Assembly (NCBI GenBank): GCA_017886545.1
Contig: JAGHJS010000028.1
Location: 62,001 to 126,000, forward strand
Reading direction: 5' to 3'
DNA: 64,000 bases
DNA from: Clostridia bacterium
Lineage (GTDB): Bacteria > Bacillota > Clostridia > Christensenellales > Borkfalkiaceae
Shown: piece after piece, positions 11,887 to 20,118 of the stretch
How positions within the stretch are numbered: the stretch's first letter is position 1
Layout of the letters: each line of letters begins with the position of its first letter
Made by a program: the position numbers and the translations under genes
The notes under the pieces: model-generated
Told to the model about the DNA's origin: nothing
What the model saw: only the letters and a program-made list of their open reading frames with translations
Databases searched by the model: none

Positions 11887-12138
11887 TCAGCTCAGCATCC
11901 CAAGTTCACGGGCCGCCCTTTCCAGCCAAAGCAGATTGTTTTTGTACTCGTCACTTTCTTTATCAAGCAGCTCATTTTCAGCCTTGATCTGATCGATCTG
12001 GGCTTCCAGCTCCGCGATCCGTGCGTTGCGCGAGCCGATGGCGATCATCTGATAGATCCAGAAGATGATCAGGATCGCGAGCAGCACCACAGCCGCCGCC
12101 GTCACGCCTATCACGATTTTCCTTTTTCTTTCTTCCAT
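11887..12138 (-). CDS. divIC: Septum formation initiator DivIC/FtsB-like protein
   Basis: An 83-residue bitopic protein: a short basic N-terminus (MEERKRK), one membrane helix (about 8-32) and a coiled coil (about 37-65). This is the architecture of FtsB/DivIC, which joins FtsL and DivIB/FtsQ in the divisome. In Bacillus divIC also follows yabP-yabQ, which supports the call. The ATG lacks a clear ribosome site. A good sigma-A promoter lies about 60 bases upstream, inside the end of the yabQ frame, so division-gene expression does not depend on sporulation. Confidence 0.85.
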   Translation of the reverse strand: MEERKRKIVIGVTAAAVVLLAILIIFWIYQMIAIGSRNARIAELEAQIDQIKAENELLDKESDEYKNNLLWLERAARELGMLS

Positions 12139-12493
12139 GCGGGGCTTTCGGACGCAGGCGAAATATCGGGAACCGCCCCAATCCGCTCCTGCATTTATTA
12201 TACAGCCTTTGTGTGAAAAAGGCAAGTATTCTGTGTAAACTTTCATGATACAGCCAAAACCCGAGCAGCGCGGCAACGAACATGTATACGCGGAAATCGG
12301 GCAGAAAAAAGAGCGCGCGCAAGAGCGCAAACAGCCAGACGAATGCAAGGAAAAAGAGCACATCCGCCGCGATCCACGCCGCCCTCTGCTTACAGAGCGC
12401 ACGCACGATACAATTCAGCTCATACACAAGCCCCGCGGCAATGCCCGCCGTAAGGCAGACGATGAGGACGGCGAGCTGCGGTACGTCGTTCAT
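11978..12493 (-). CDS. yabQ: Spore cortex protein YabQ (3' end uncertain)
   Basis: The first 100 residues (MNDVPQLAVLIVCL onward) hold several membrane helices typical of YabQ, a mother-cell membrane protein required for spore cortex formation. Its start overlaps the yabP stop as ATGA. After the last helix the frame has no stop until 11978, giving a 171-residue protein whose basic last 70 residues look unlike YabQ; the final 161 bases overlap divIC in another frame. Either the tail is real overlapping coding sequence, or a stop or frame was lost. The N-terminal part is secure, the end is not. Confidence 0.75.
   Translation of the reverse strand: MNDVPQLAVLIVCLTAGIAAGLVYELNCIVRALCKQRAAWIAADVLFFLAFVWLFALLRALFFLPDFRVYMFVAALLGFWLYHESLHRILAFFTQRLYNKCRSGLGRFPIFRLRPKAPHGRKKKENRDRRDGGGCGAARDPDHLLDLSDDRHRLAQRTDRGAGSPDRSDQG
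12197..12225 (-). promoter_or_regulatory. Sigma-A promoter of divIC, inside yabQ
   Basis: On the minus strand: TTGCCT, a 17-base spacer, and a perfect TATAAT. It lies in the 3' part of the yabQ frame, about 60 bases before divIC. Confidence 0.7.
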
Positions 12494-12747
12494 TTGAACA
12501 AGCGGCGGAGCGCCTTTTCGCGCCCGTGCAGAAAGCGCAGACCGTCCACCCTGCCGACGGCGGAAAACGCGCCGGACGTCTTGGAAAAATTCACGATCTT
12601 CAATCCGTCGCCGTTGATCTGCGCCCTGCATCCGTCCAGTGTAAGCAGGATCTGTTTGTCGGTAAAGGAATCCACGCTGATCACCGCTGTCAGCGTGATC
12701 TTTTTGCGCTGTTCGATAAGCGCCGTCTGTACAGGTTTTTCGTCCAA
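12490..12747 (-). CDS. yabP: Sporulation protein YabP
   Basis: An 85-residue beta-rich protein of the YabP/YqfC family. The pattern of short strands (KKITLTAVISVDSFTDKQILLTL, then DGLKIVNFSKTSGAFSAVGRVDGLRF) matches the family. YabP acts with YabQ in the mother cell during cortex assembly. The start is TTG, supported by a GAGGGGGG ribosome site eight bases upstream. A sigma-E-like promoter precedes it and yabQ follows with a 4-bp overlap. Confidence 0.85.
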   Translation of the reverse strand: MDEKPVQTALIEQRKKITLTAVISVDSFTDKQILLTLDGCRAQINGDGLKIVNFSKTSGAFSAVGRVDGLRFLHGREKALRRLFK

Positions 12748-12793
12748 AACAAAATACCCCCCTCGGGCGTACAGCTTTGCCGCCCTCGGGAGT

Positions 12794-12822
12794 ATTGTAT
12801 TCTCCGCCGCGCACGTATATGC
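12794..12822 (-). promoter_or_regulatory. Probable sigma-E promoter of yabP-yabQ
   Basis: On the minus strand: GCATATA, a spacer of exactly 14 bases, then AATACAAT. The Bacillus sigma-E consensus is KMATATT-N14-CATACAHT, so 13 of 15 positions match. In Bacillus yabP-yabQ belongs to the sigma-E regulon. Confidence 0.65.
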
Positions 12823-12848
12823 ACGGCACTATCCGTTTTCTGGAAAGG

Positions 12849-14681
12849 TCAAGCCTTCTTTTCCTTCGCGCGCGCCTTTGCCCGCAGTTCCGCATCGAGG
12901 ATGCGCTTGCGGATGCGCAGCGACTTCGGCGTCACTTCCAAAAGCTCGTCGTCGTTCAAAAATTCAAGGCACTCTTCCAGGCTCATGATCTTCGGCGAAT
13001 TGAGACGCATCGCGTCGTCGCTGCCCGCCGCACGGGTGTTGGTCATGTGCTTTTTCTTGCAGACGTTCACGTTGATGTCGTCGCTTTTAGGAGAAACGCC
13101 GACGACCATCCCCTCGTAGACCTGCGTACCAGGCCCGATGAACAACACGCCGCGATCCTGTGCGTTAAACAGCCCGTAAGTGACCGCCTCGCCCGACTCA
13201 AAGGCGACGAGCGACCCTGTATCGCGCCGCTGCAGATCGCCTTTGTACGGCTGATATTCAAAGAAAATAGAATTCATCACGCCCTCGCCCTTCGTTTGGG
13301 TGAGGAACTCGCTCTTGTACCCGAACAGCCCGCGCGCGGGGATGAGAAATTCCAGGCGCATGCGCGAACCGACGGCGCTCATATGCACCAGCTCGCCCTT
13401 GCGCTCGCCCATGCTCTGGAACACGGCGCCCGTGCCGTCTTCGGGCACGTCCACGATCAGGCGCTCCACAGGCTCGTACAGTTTGCCGTCGATGGTTTTG
13501 TACAGCACCTTCGGCGTGCTCACCTGAAATTCGTACCCTTCGCGGCGCATGGTCTCGATGAGGATGGAGAGATGCATCTCCCCCCTGCCGCTGACCTTAA
13601 AAGCCTCCGCCGTATCGGTATCTTCCACTTTCAGCGAAACGTCGCGCAGAAGTTCGCGGTACAGCCTGTCCCGCAGATGACGGGAGGTAACGAACTTCCC
13701 CTCTTTCCCTGCAAAAGGGCTGTCGTTGACCGAAAAGGTCATTTCAACGGTCGGTTCGCTGATCTTTACGAAAGGAACAGCTTCCACGCAGTCGGTCGCA
13801 CAGACGGTATCGCCGATGTTGATGCCTTCCAACCCCGAAAAGCAGACGATGTCGCCCGCCTTTGCGCTCTCGACGGGCACGCGCGCAAGCCCTTCGATCT
13901 GATAGAGGTTGACGAGCTTCCCGCGCTTGTTGAGCGTCGGAATATTGTGATTACAGACCGCGACTTCACGGTTTGCAAGCGCCGTGCCGCGCTCGATCCT
14001 GCCGATGCCGATCCTGCCGACGTATTCGTTGTAGTCGATGGAGGACACGAGCAGCTGCAACGGCGCCGTTTCGTCCGCCTCCATGGGCGGGATATGATTC
14101 AGAATGGTATCGAACAGCGGGGTGAGGTCTTTGCCGTCCTTGTCCGCGTAACGCGACGCCGTGCCCGCCCTGCCCGAACAGAACAGAATGGGACTATCGA
14201 GCTGTTCGTCGCTCGCGTTGAGGTCGATCAGAAGCTCTAAGATTTCGTCCTCGACCTCCGCAATGCGCGCATCGGGACGGTCGACCTTGTTGACGACAAT
14301 GATGAGCTTGTGCCCCAGCTCCAACGCCTTCTGCATGACAAAGCGCGTCTGCGGCATCGGTCCTTCCGCCGCGTCCACGAGAAGCAGAACGCCGTTCACC
14401 ATCTTCAGAACGCGCTCCACCTCGCCGCCGAAATCGGCGTGCCCCGGCGTATCGATGATATTGATCTTCACTCCGTGGTAATGTACGGAGGTGTTCTTCG
14501 CAAGAATGGTGATGCCGCGCTCGCGCTCCAACGCGCCCGAATCCATAACGCGTTCCTCCACCACCTGATTTTCGCGGAAAGTACCGCTCTGTTTCAGCAT
14601 CTGATCGACAAGCGTCGTCTTGCCGTGGTCAACGTGCGCGATGATCGCCACGTTCCGTAAATCGTTTCGGATCACTTTCAT
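12849..14681 (-). CDS. typA: Ribosome-associated GTPase TypA/BipA
   Basis: A 610-residue translational GTPase of the EF-G superfamily that binds the ribosome and aids 50S assembly and stress adaptation. The G domain is intact: AHVDHGKTTLVDQML (G1), ERGITI (G2), DTPGHADFGGE (G3) and NKVDRPDAR (G4). The rest shows the EF-G-like domains III and V and the BipA-specific C-terminal domain. It is followed by the yab operon and preceded closely by the MBL hydrolase gene. Confidence 0.96.
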   Translation of the reverse strand: MKVIRNDLRNVAIIAHVDHGKTTLVDQMLKQSGTFRENQVVEERVMDSGALERERGITILAKNTSVHYHGVKINIIDTPGHADFGGEVERVLKMVNGVLLLVDAAEGPMPQTRFVMQKALELGHKLIIVVNKVDRPDARIAEVEDEILELLIDLNASDEQLDSPILFCSGRAGTASRYADKDGKDLTPLFDTILNHIPPMEADETAPLQLLVSSIDYNEYVGRIGIGRIERGTALANREVAVCNHNIPTLNKRGKLVNLYQIEGLARVPVESAKAGDIVCFSGLEGINIGDTVCATDCVEAVPFVKISEPTVEMTFSVNDSPFAGKEGKFVTSRHLRDRLYRELLRDVSLKVEDTDTAEAFKVSGRGEMHLSILIETMRREGYEFQVSTPKVLYKTIDGKLYEPVERLIVDVPEDGTGAVFQSMGERKGELVHMSAVGSRMRLEFLIPARGLFGYKSEFLTQTKGEGVMNSIFFEYQPYKGDLQRRDTGSLVAFESGEAVTYGLFNAQDRGVLFIGPGTQVYEGMVVGVSPKSDDINVNVCKKKHMTNTRAAGSDDAMRLNSPKIMSLEECLEFLNDDELLEVTPKSLRIRKRILDAELRAKARAKEKKA

Positions 14682-14699
14682 TTCCTCTTTGCTTGTAGT

Positions 14700-15782
14700 T
14701 TACGCCCATGCTGCAGGCGTTTCGCGGTTGGCTTTGAACCAATCGGTATCTTTTAAAAGGGTATTGTTGTTCGAACACTGCACCGTTACCCCTCCTCTGT
14801 TCGAGGTAACGACGATATTGCCGTTCATGGATGTGTAGCCGTCCGCATTCGACGCTACCTGCGACGTTACATATACCTGCTCGGTGTACGGCGCTACGCG
14901 GTCGATCATCGCCTGCGTAGGGAACTGGTTCGCGGGCGTATCGGTGTATTCGTCCGTACCCGCGCAGCAGCAAACGCAGACGATCTTCGGCTTGATGACG
15001 GAGAGCAGCGCGTCTGTCGAAGAGGTCTTCGATCCGTGGTGCCCCGCTTTGAACAGTTCAACCTCGGGCAGGTCGTTGTTTTCGACCAGCCGCGCCTCCC
15101 CGTCCTCCTCCAGGTCTCCCGTAAACAGGAAATGCTTATCGCCCTGGCTGAACAGGAGGCATACGGAATAGTTGTTCTCGTCGTCCGAAGAATGTTCGTA
15201 ATAGTAATTGTACAGGACCGACATTTCGATGCCGTCGGAAACTTCATAGGTGCGCTTTGCGCCGTTTTCGTTGTTCCAGCATTCCAGCGCCGTGTAGTGT
15301 ACGGCGCCTTCCGCGACCGCCTCGTCGCGCTGCGAAACGTAATCGTTGTACACGACCGTGTCTTTATTCGTCCGCGCAAAATCGATGATGACTTCACAGG
15401 TAAAACGGTCGAACATGCTCGGCGCACTGCTCGTTCCCGCAAAACCTGCGATATGGTCCTCGTCCGCATGCGTCACGATGACGTATTCGAGCGTGCCGTC
15501 CGTAACGTACTGTTCCATATACGCCGCCGTCGTATTCGTGCTCGTGCGGGTGGAACCTGCGTCGATGAGGATATCCGCATCGCCCGCCTTTATGTATACG
15601 GAATCGCCGGCGTGCGCGTTCCCCAATTCCATGAAGTGTATCTGCAGATCGCCGCTGACATAGACGTCGCCTCCCTCTTCGCGCGTAAGGAACGCGTAGA
15701 GGAAAAATCCCGCGACAAGCCCGACGAGGAGCGCAACGATGCAGGCGAAGACCGCCAGCCCTTTCGACTTTCCGTTCGCCAT
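14700..15782 (-). CDS. Membrane-anchored ComEC-like metallo-beta-lactamase hydrolase
   Basis: A 360-residue protein with an N-terminal membrane helix (about 9-32) and an extracytoplasmic metallo-beta-lactamase domain of the ComEC/Rec2 C-terminal type. The metal motif THADEDH (H105, D107, D109, H110) is intact, as are FLFTGDLEEDG and AGHHGSKTSS. Stand-alone proteins of this type are thought to act as secreted or surface nucleases or phosphodiesterases. Its gene starts on the last base of the upstream gene, so the two are coupled. The window's ComEC has a degenerate MBL domain (see its entry). Confidence 0.82.
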   Translation of the reverse strand: MANGKSKGLAVFACIVALLVGLVAGFFLYAFLTREEGGDVYVSGDLQIHFMELGNAHAGDSVYIKAGDADILIDAGSTRTSTNTTAAYMEQYVTDGTLEYVIVTHADEDHIAGFAGTSSAPSMFDRFTCEVIIDFARTNKDTVVYNDYVSQRDEAVAEGAVHYTALECWNNENGAKRTYEVSDGIEMSVLYNYYYEHSSDDENNYSVCLLFSQGDKHFLFTGDLEEDGEARLVENNDLPEVELFKAGHHGSKTSSTDALLSVIKPKIVCVCCCAGTDEYTDTPANQFPTQAMIDRVAPYTEQVYVTSQVASNADGYTSMNGNIVVTSNRGGVTVQCSNNNTLLKDTDWFKANRETPAAWA

Positions 15783-16195
15783 TACGCAGCCCCTCCTTCG
15801 CCTTCCGTGCCGTTATCGGGGTCACCGTCTCCGACCGTGACGACGCGGACGAGCTGATACTCGCCCCAACGAAGGTCCTCCACAGAATAGACGATCTGGT
15901 AGACGCCCTCCGTCGATTCATCGACCGTATCGCCGGAGATAACGACGTTTTCCGATATATCGCGCCCGAAAGAGATGACCTCTGCGCCCTGCTCTTCGTA
16001 CACTTCGCCGACGGCGAGCGTGATCTCCTTTTCGCCGTTGAGAACAAAACGGTCGTCTTTGGTCATGAACCAGGAAACGGCCGCACCCGCCGCAGCGCCG
16101 ATCAAAAGGAATAAAAGCGCCAGAAGCAATACGCCTTTGTGCGATTTTTTTACGGCTTTGCTGACCGAACCGCGCGACCGAGAGGAATTTGCCAT
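15782..16195 (-). CDS. Membrane-anchored Ig-like (DUF5011-type) protein
   Basis: A 137-residue protein: basic N-terminus, one membrane helix (about 22-44), then an extracytoplasmic beta-sandwich. The segment EITLAVGEVYEEQGAEV followed by ISGDTVDESTEGVYQIVYSV resembles DUF5011/HYR-like Ig modules that serve as adhesion or linker domains. It ends on the first base of the MBL hydrolase gene (TAATG), so the two are probably made together and may form a surface complex. No enzymatic motif is present. Confidence 0.65.
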   Translation of the reverse strand: MANSSRSRGSVSKAVKKSHKGVLLLALLFLLIGAAAGAAVSWFMTKDDRFVLNGEKEITLAVGEVYEEQGAEVISFGRDISENVVISGDTVDESTEGVYQIVYSVEDLRWGEYQLVRVVTVGDGDPDNGTEGEGGAA

Positions 16196-16619
16196 CCGCG
16201 TCCCTCCACTTTTTTATGTCTCTATTTTACCATATTCCGCCGCATTTGTAAAATGACAGGACCTGCCGCACAAAAAATAAGAGAGAACGCGTAAAACCTT
16301 ACACCTTCCCTCTCATCATTCGCCCCGTCTTATCGTGCGGTTGCATTTACCCTTCCGCTCTTCTTTTCTTCCTTTTTCAGTCCGAAAATCTTCTTCGCGA
16401 TCAGGCAATTTCTGCCGCATTCAAAACGTGACTTTATCTGAAAGCGGCAATAAAATTTCCTGCGGATCCATTTTCGTAAAACACAATTCTCTCAAACCGT
16501 TTCTTTCTTCTGCGGATCCGCTCCTATCACCGCTGACAGTAACAGTATCCGCAAAGGCTCGAAAGATATACGCCCGATTGAAAATTTTTTTGGACAGCGG
16601 CACACCGTGCAGAACGAGC
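16196..16619. other. 424-base gap between proA and the Ig-like gene; nothing assignable
   Basis: I see no convincing gene. A 60-codon minus-strand frame (16421-16603) starting with GTG lacks a ribosome site and any family resemblance. CTGCGGATCC occurs twice (near 16460 and 16512). It may be decayed sequence, and should hold the end of the proA transcript and the promoter of the Ig-like gene, but I found no clear signal for either. Confidence 0.4.
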
Positions 16620-17882
16620 TCAGCCGCGCACCTGCCCGTTCCCGCGTACGATATACTTGTAGGAGGTCAGCTCGCGCAGCCCCATCGGTCCGCGCGCATG
16701 CAGCTTCTGCGTCGAAATACCCATCTCGGCGCCCAATCCGAATTCGAAGCCGTCCGTAAAACGCGTGCTTGCGTTGCGGTACACCGCGGCGCTGTCGACC
16801 TCGTTCAGGAATTTTTCAGCGGCTGCAGCATCGTTCGTGACGATGCTGTCGCTGTGGTGGGTCCCGTACTTGTTGATATGCGCGATCGCCTCGTCCACGC
16901 CGCTCACGATCTTGACGGAGATCTTCATCGCCAGAAATTCCGCCGCGAAGTCCTCTTCCGTCGCGGGCGCGAGCGCAGGGATCAGCGCGCGGCACTTTTC
17001 GCAGGCGACGATCTCCACGCCCGCCTTTTGCAGCGCGTCGACGATCTCGCCGAGGTGCTTTTGCGCAAACTCTTCGTCCACGAGCAAACTTTCGCAGGCG
17101 TTGCACACAGACGTGCGCTGCGTCTTCGCATTGATGAGAATAGGCATCCCCATAGAAAGGTCACACGTCTTTTCAAAATAGACGTGGCAATTCCCCGTGC
17201 CCGTTTCGATGACAGGGACGGTCGCGTTCCGCACGGCGTTCTGAATGAGCGCCGCACCCCCGCGGGGGATGAGGACGTCGACGAGCCCGTTCATCTGCAT
17301 GAGCGCAGTCGCGCCCTCGCGCGAACCGTCTTCGATCAGCTGAATAAATTCGGGATCGTACCCTGCTTCCGCAATCGCGCCTTTGACGACCGCACAGATC
17401 GCTTTGTTGGAGCGGAGCGCATCCTTGCTGCCGCGGAGAACGACCGCGTTCCCGCTCTTGACGCACAGACCGATCGCGTCCGCCGTCACGTTGGGGCGCG
17501 ATTCGTAAATAATGCCAATGACACCCAAAGGCACGCGCACGCGGGAAAGCTGCAAGCCGTTGTACAGCGTGCGCTCTTCCAACACTTCGCCGACGGGACA
17601 TTTCAGCTCGACGAGCTTTTCAAGCCCAGCGGCAATGCCGTCGATGCGCTTTTCGTTGAGCATGAGCCGATCGGCAAACTGCGCGCCGCGCGTGCAGTTT
17701 TTTACGTCCTCCGCGTTCTCCGCGATGATATACGCGGCTTTTGCGCGCAGAGCGTCTGCCGCCGCGCGCAGCATGGCGTTCATATCAGCCTCGGACGCAA
17801 ACGCGACCGCCGAAGCATGTTCTTTTGCCTTACGGCAGACAGCCTCTATGTTTTTGCGAATCTCCTCGCTAACTTCCGCCAT
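16620..17882 (-). CDS. proA: Glutamate-5-semialdehyde dehydrogenase (gamma-glutamyl phosphate reductase)
   Basis: Second step of proline synthesis: NADPH-dependent reduction of gamma-glutamyl phosphate. The 420-residue product has the aldehyde-dehydrogenase fold with the cofactor region (PLGVIGIIYESRPNVT) and the catalytic cysteine in QRTSVCNACESLL. The ATG at 17882 is chosen because GGGAGGAGG lies just upstream, although the frame extends 27 bases further. No proB is next to it; glutamate 5-kinase must be elsewhere. It follows yebC by 37 bases. Confidence 0.95.
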   Translation of the reverse strand: MAEVSEEIRKNIEAVCRKAKEHASAVAFASEADMNAMLRAAADALRAKAAYIIAENAEDVKNCTRGAQFADRLMLNEKRIDGIAAGLEKLVELKCPVGEVLEERTLYNGLQLSRVRVPLGVIGIIYESRPNVTADAIGLCVKSGNAVVLRGSKDALRSNKAICAVVKGAIAEAGYDPEFIQLIEDGSREGATALMQMNGLVDVLIPRGGAALIQNAVRNATVPVIETGTGNCHVYFEKTCDLSMGMPILINAKTQRTSVCNACESLLVDEEFAQKHLGEIVDALQKAGVEIVACEKCRALIPALAPATEEDFAAEFLAMKISVKIVSGVDEAIAHINKYGTHHSDSIVTNDAAAAEKFLNEVDSAAVYRNASTRFTDGFEFGLGAEMGISTQKLHARGPMGLRELTSYKYIVRGNGQVRG

Positions 17883-17919
17883 ATTCAGCCTCCTCCCGCA
17901 GCACGGCACGCTGCGGAAT

Positions 17920-18660
17920 TTATTCTTCTTCGTCCTCGTCGGGCAACTCTACATTGTGATACACGTCCTGCACGTCGTCCAGATCTTCCAGCTTGTCCAA
18001 CAGCTTAATGAATTTTTCGGTGTTTTCCTCGCTGAGCGTGATCTTGCTCTGCGGGATCATACGCACATCCGCTTCCAGGAAGGAAAGCCCTTTCTCTTCA
18101 AGGTATTTGCGTACGCCCGAAAACGCCGCCGGAGTCGTATAGATTTCATATGCGTCGTCCTGCACGACGATATCATCCGCGCCCGCGTCGATCGCGTATT
18201 CCGTAACGGTATCTTCGTCAAGGTCGATCGTACGCTCCACGACAAGCAGCCCCTTATTGTCAAACATGTAAGACACGCACCCCGTGCTGCCGAGTTCGCC
18301 GCCGCCCTTGGAGAGCGTGCTGCGCACGTCGCCCGCCGTACGGTTCTTATTGTCCGTCAGCGTATTGATGATGAGCGCCGAGCCGCCCACGCCGTAGCCT
18401 TCGTACACGAGCGTTTCATAGTTCGCGCTGCCGAGCTCGCCCGCCGCTTTTTTGATGCAGCGCTGGATGTTGTCGTTGGGCATGTTGTTCGCCTTCGCCT
18501 TGGCGATCGCATCCGCGAGCTTGCTGTTCGTATCGGGATTGGGGTTGCCCTTCGCCGCAACGGAGATCTCGCGCCCGATCTTGGTGAAGATCTTGCCGCG
18601 GGCAGCGTCCGCCTTGCCCTTCCTTGCCTGTATATTATGCCATTTGCTGTGCCCTGACAT
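17920..18660 (-). CDS. yebC: YebC/PmpR family protein
   Basis: A 246-residue member of a universal family described as DNA-binding transcriptional regulators and, more recently, as translation factors that help ribosomes through proline-rich stretches. The signature start MSGHSKWHNIQARKGKADAARGK (read in parts) and the three-domain length fit exactly. It lies in a minus-strand row with an RNA methyltransferase upstream and proA downstream. Confidence 0.93.
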   Translation of the reverse strand: MSGHSKWHNIQARKGKADAARGKIFTKIGREISVAAKGNPNPDTNSKLADAIAKAKANNMPNDNIQRCIKKAAGELGSANYETLVYEGYGVGGSALIINTLTDNKNRTAGDVRSTLSKGGGELGSTGCVSYMFDNKGLLVVERTIDLDEDTVTEYAIDAGADDIVVQDDAYEIYTTPAAFSGVRKYLEEKGLSFLEADVRMIPQSKITLSEENTEKFIKLLDKLEDLDDVQDVYHNVELPDEDEEE

Positions 18661-18681
18661 TTTTAGTTCCTCTCTGTTGAA

Positions 18682-19416
18682 TTATTTTTTCAAAAGGCGG
18701 TACATAAGGATGCCCGCCGCGACCGCCGCATTCAGACTTTCGCATGTTTCCCGCAGCGGCACCGATACCGTATGGGCGCACCGTGCGCGCACCGCTTCGC
18801 TCACTCCGTTCGCCTCGTTTCCTATGACAAGGCAGAATTGCGGCGGCGGGGAAAACAGCTCCATATCCGTCCCTGCCATATCCGCGCAGATGAGCGGAAC
18901 ACCTTCAAGCGCCTCAAAAAGCTCCTGCTCCCCGCCGGCATGCAGCCGTACGAAAAAGATACCGCTCATCGAGGCGCGCACACACTTCGGGGAAAAGGGA
19001 TCGGTGCAGTTTTTCAGATAAATATCCTCATAGCCTGCCCCGTTCGCCGTTCGGATAATGGTCCCGAGGTTCCCCGGGTCGGCGATCCCGTCCAACAACA
19101 GCGAATTGCCTTTCGGCGGACGCGGCGTACAGGCAGGCACACGCAGCACGGCGAGCACGCCCTGCGGCGACGCCTCTTCGCTCAGTTTCGCGAAAACCGC
19201 CTCGGAGACAAGGAGCTGCTTTTCGGGCGGAACGGGCAACGGATCGCCCGCGTACCGTTCGGACAGGACTACCTGTTCGACGGGAAGCCCGCCAGCAAGC
19301 GCCTCGCGCACCTGTTTGATGCCCTCGACCAGATAGGCGCCCTGTTCGCGTCTCCCCTTTTTTTCTTTCAGGGAGGCGATCCGCTTGATGCATTCGTTGT
19401 TTTTCGACGTGATCAT
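18682..19416 (-). CDS. TrmH/SpoU-family RNA 2'-O-methyltransferase
   Basis: A 244-residue SPOUT methyltransferase: an N-terminal substrate-binding domain (MITSKNNECIKRIASLKEKKGRR) and a C-terminal trefoil-knot domain with the three SpoU motifs: GIADPGNLGTIIRTANGAG, LVIGNEANGVS and VPLRETCESLNAAVAAGIL. It methylates a ribose in rRNA or tRNA; the exact site cannot be read. The start at 19416 is chosen over an upstream extension that runs back into rplT and its terminator. The position next to rplT is common in Bacillota. Confidence 0.9.
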   Translation of the reverse strand: MITSKNNECIKRIASLKEKKGRREQGAYLVEGIKQVREALAGGLPVEQVVLSERYAGDPLPVPPEKQLLVSEAVFAKLSEEASPQGVLAVLRVPACTPRPPKGNSLLLDGIADPGNLGTIIRTANGAGYEDIYLKNCTDPFSPKCVRASMSGIFFVRLHAGGEQELFEALEGVPLICADMAGTDMELFSPPPQFCLVIGNEANGVSEAVRARCAHTVSVPLRETCESLNAAVAAGILMYRLLKK

Positions 19417-19426
19417 ATGATTAGCA

Positions 19427-19454
19427 AAAAACCTTCTTGCAAAAGAAGGTTTTT
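19427..19454 (-). terminator. Terminator after rplT
   Basis: An 11-bp perfect stem (19428-19438 with 19443-19453), GCAA-type loop, followed on the minus strand by a T-rich tract. It lies between rplT and the methyltransferase gene. Confidence 0.8.
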
Positions 19455-19465
19455 CTGTCGATCTT

Positions 19466-19819
19466 TTAAGCGATCGCCGCTTTCGCCTTTTCGGCAAGCG
19501 CGGCAAAGGCAGCCGCGTCGCTGACGGCGATATCCGCAAGCACCTTCCTGTTGAGGTCGATGCCGGCGACTTTCAGCCCGTGCATGAATTTGCTGTACGA
19601 AAGCCCGTTCACCCTGGCGGCGGCGTTGATACGCGCGATCCAAAGCTGGCGGAAATCCCTTTTTCTGTTCTTCCTGCCGACGTACGCATACATCAGCGAC
19701 TTCATCACCGCTTCGCGGGCGATACGGTAGGAACGGCTCTTGGAACCGAAATACCCCTTGGAAAGTTTGAATATCTTCCTGCGCTTTTTAACAGCGTTTA
19801 CACCTCTTTTAATACGCAT
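19466..19819 (-). CDS. rplT: 50S ribosomal protein L20
   Basis: A 117-residue, very basic protein needed early in 50S assembly. The start [19 protein letters not shown] and the segment [18 protein letters not shown] are typical. In Bacillota L20 also represses its own operon by binding the infC leader. It closes the infC-rpmI-rplT operon and is followed by a terminator. Confidence 0.97.
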   Translation of the reverse strand: MRIKRGVNAVKKRRKIFKLSKGYFGSKSRSYRIAREAVMKSLMYAYVGRKNRKRDFRQLWIARINAAARVNGLSYSKFMHGLKVAGIDLNRKVLADIAVSDAAAFAALAEKAKAAIA

Positions 19820-19842
19820 CTTTCTTGCTCCTTAAATTAAAC

Positions 19843-20046
19843 TTATTTCTTGTAAGGGATCAGCTGGTTCTTGACCGTCAGTTCCTGGGTTTCGCTGACA
19901 TACGCCGTCTGGCGCAGCCCTCTCTTCCGCTTGCGGGGCTTTTCACCCGTCTTGTGGTTCTTACCCGACTGTGCTCTCTTTACGCGGCCGCTTCCCGTGA
20001 TATCGAAGCGCTTTTTGGAACCGCTGTGCGATTTCTGTTTAGGCAT
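19843..20046 (-). CDS. rpmI: 50S ribosomal protein L35
   Basis: A 67-residue basic protein (MPKQKSHSGSKKRFDITGSG...) of the large subunit. It lies 23 bases before rplT and 72 bases after infC, in the conserved infC-rpmI-rplT order. Confidence 0.96.
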   Translation of the reverse strand: MPKQKSHSGSKKRFDITGSGRVKRAQSGKNHKTGEKPRKRKRGLRQTAYVSETQELTVKNQLIPYKK

Positions 20047-20118
20047 GACTTGCTTCTCCTCCGATTTTATTTTCTTGAAACTGCTTGTCCACGAAGGGAC
20101 CCGCGCAAAAGCGCGGCT

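Noticed and set aside
16421..16603. A 60-codon minus-strand frame in the gap after proA
   Set aside because: GTG start without ribosome site and no family resemblance; reported only as part of the empty gap.
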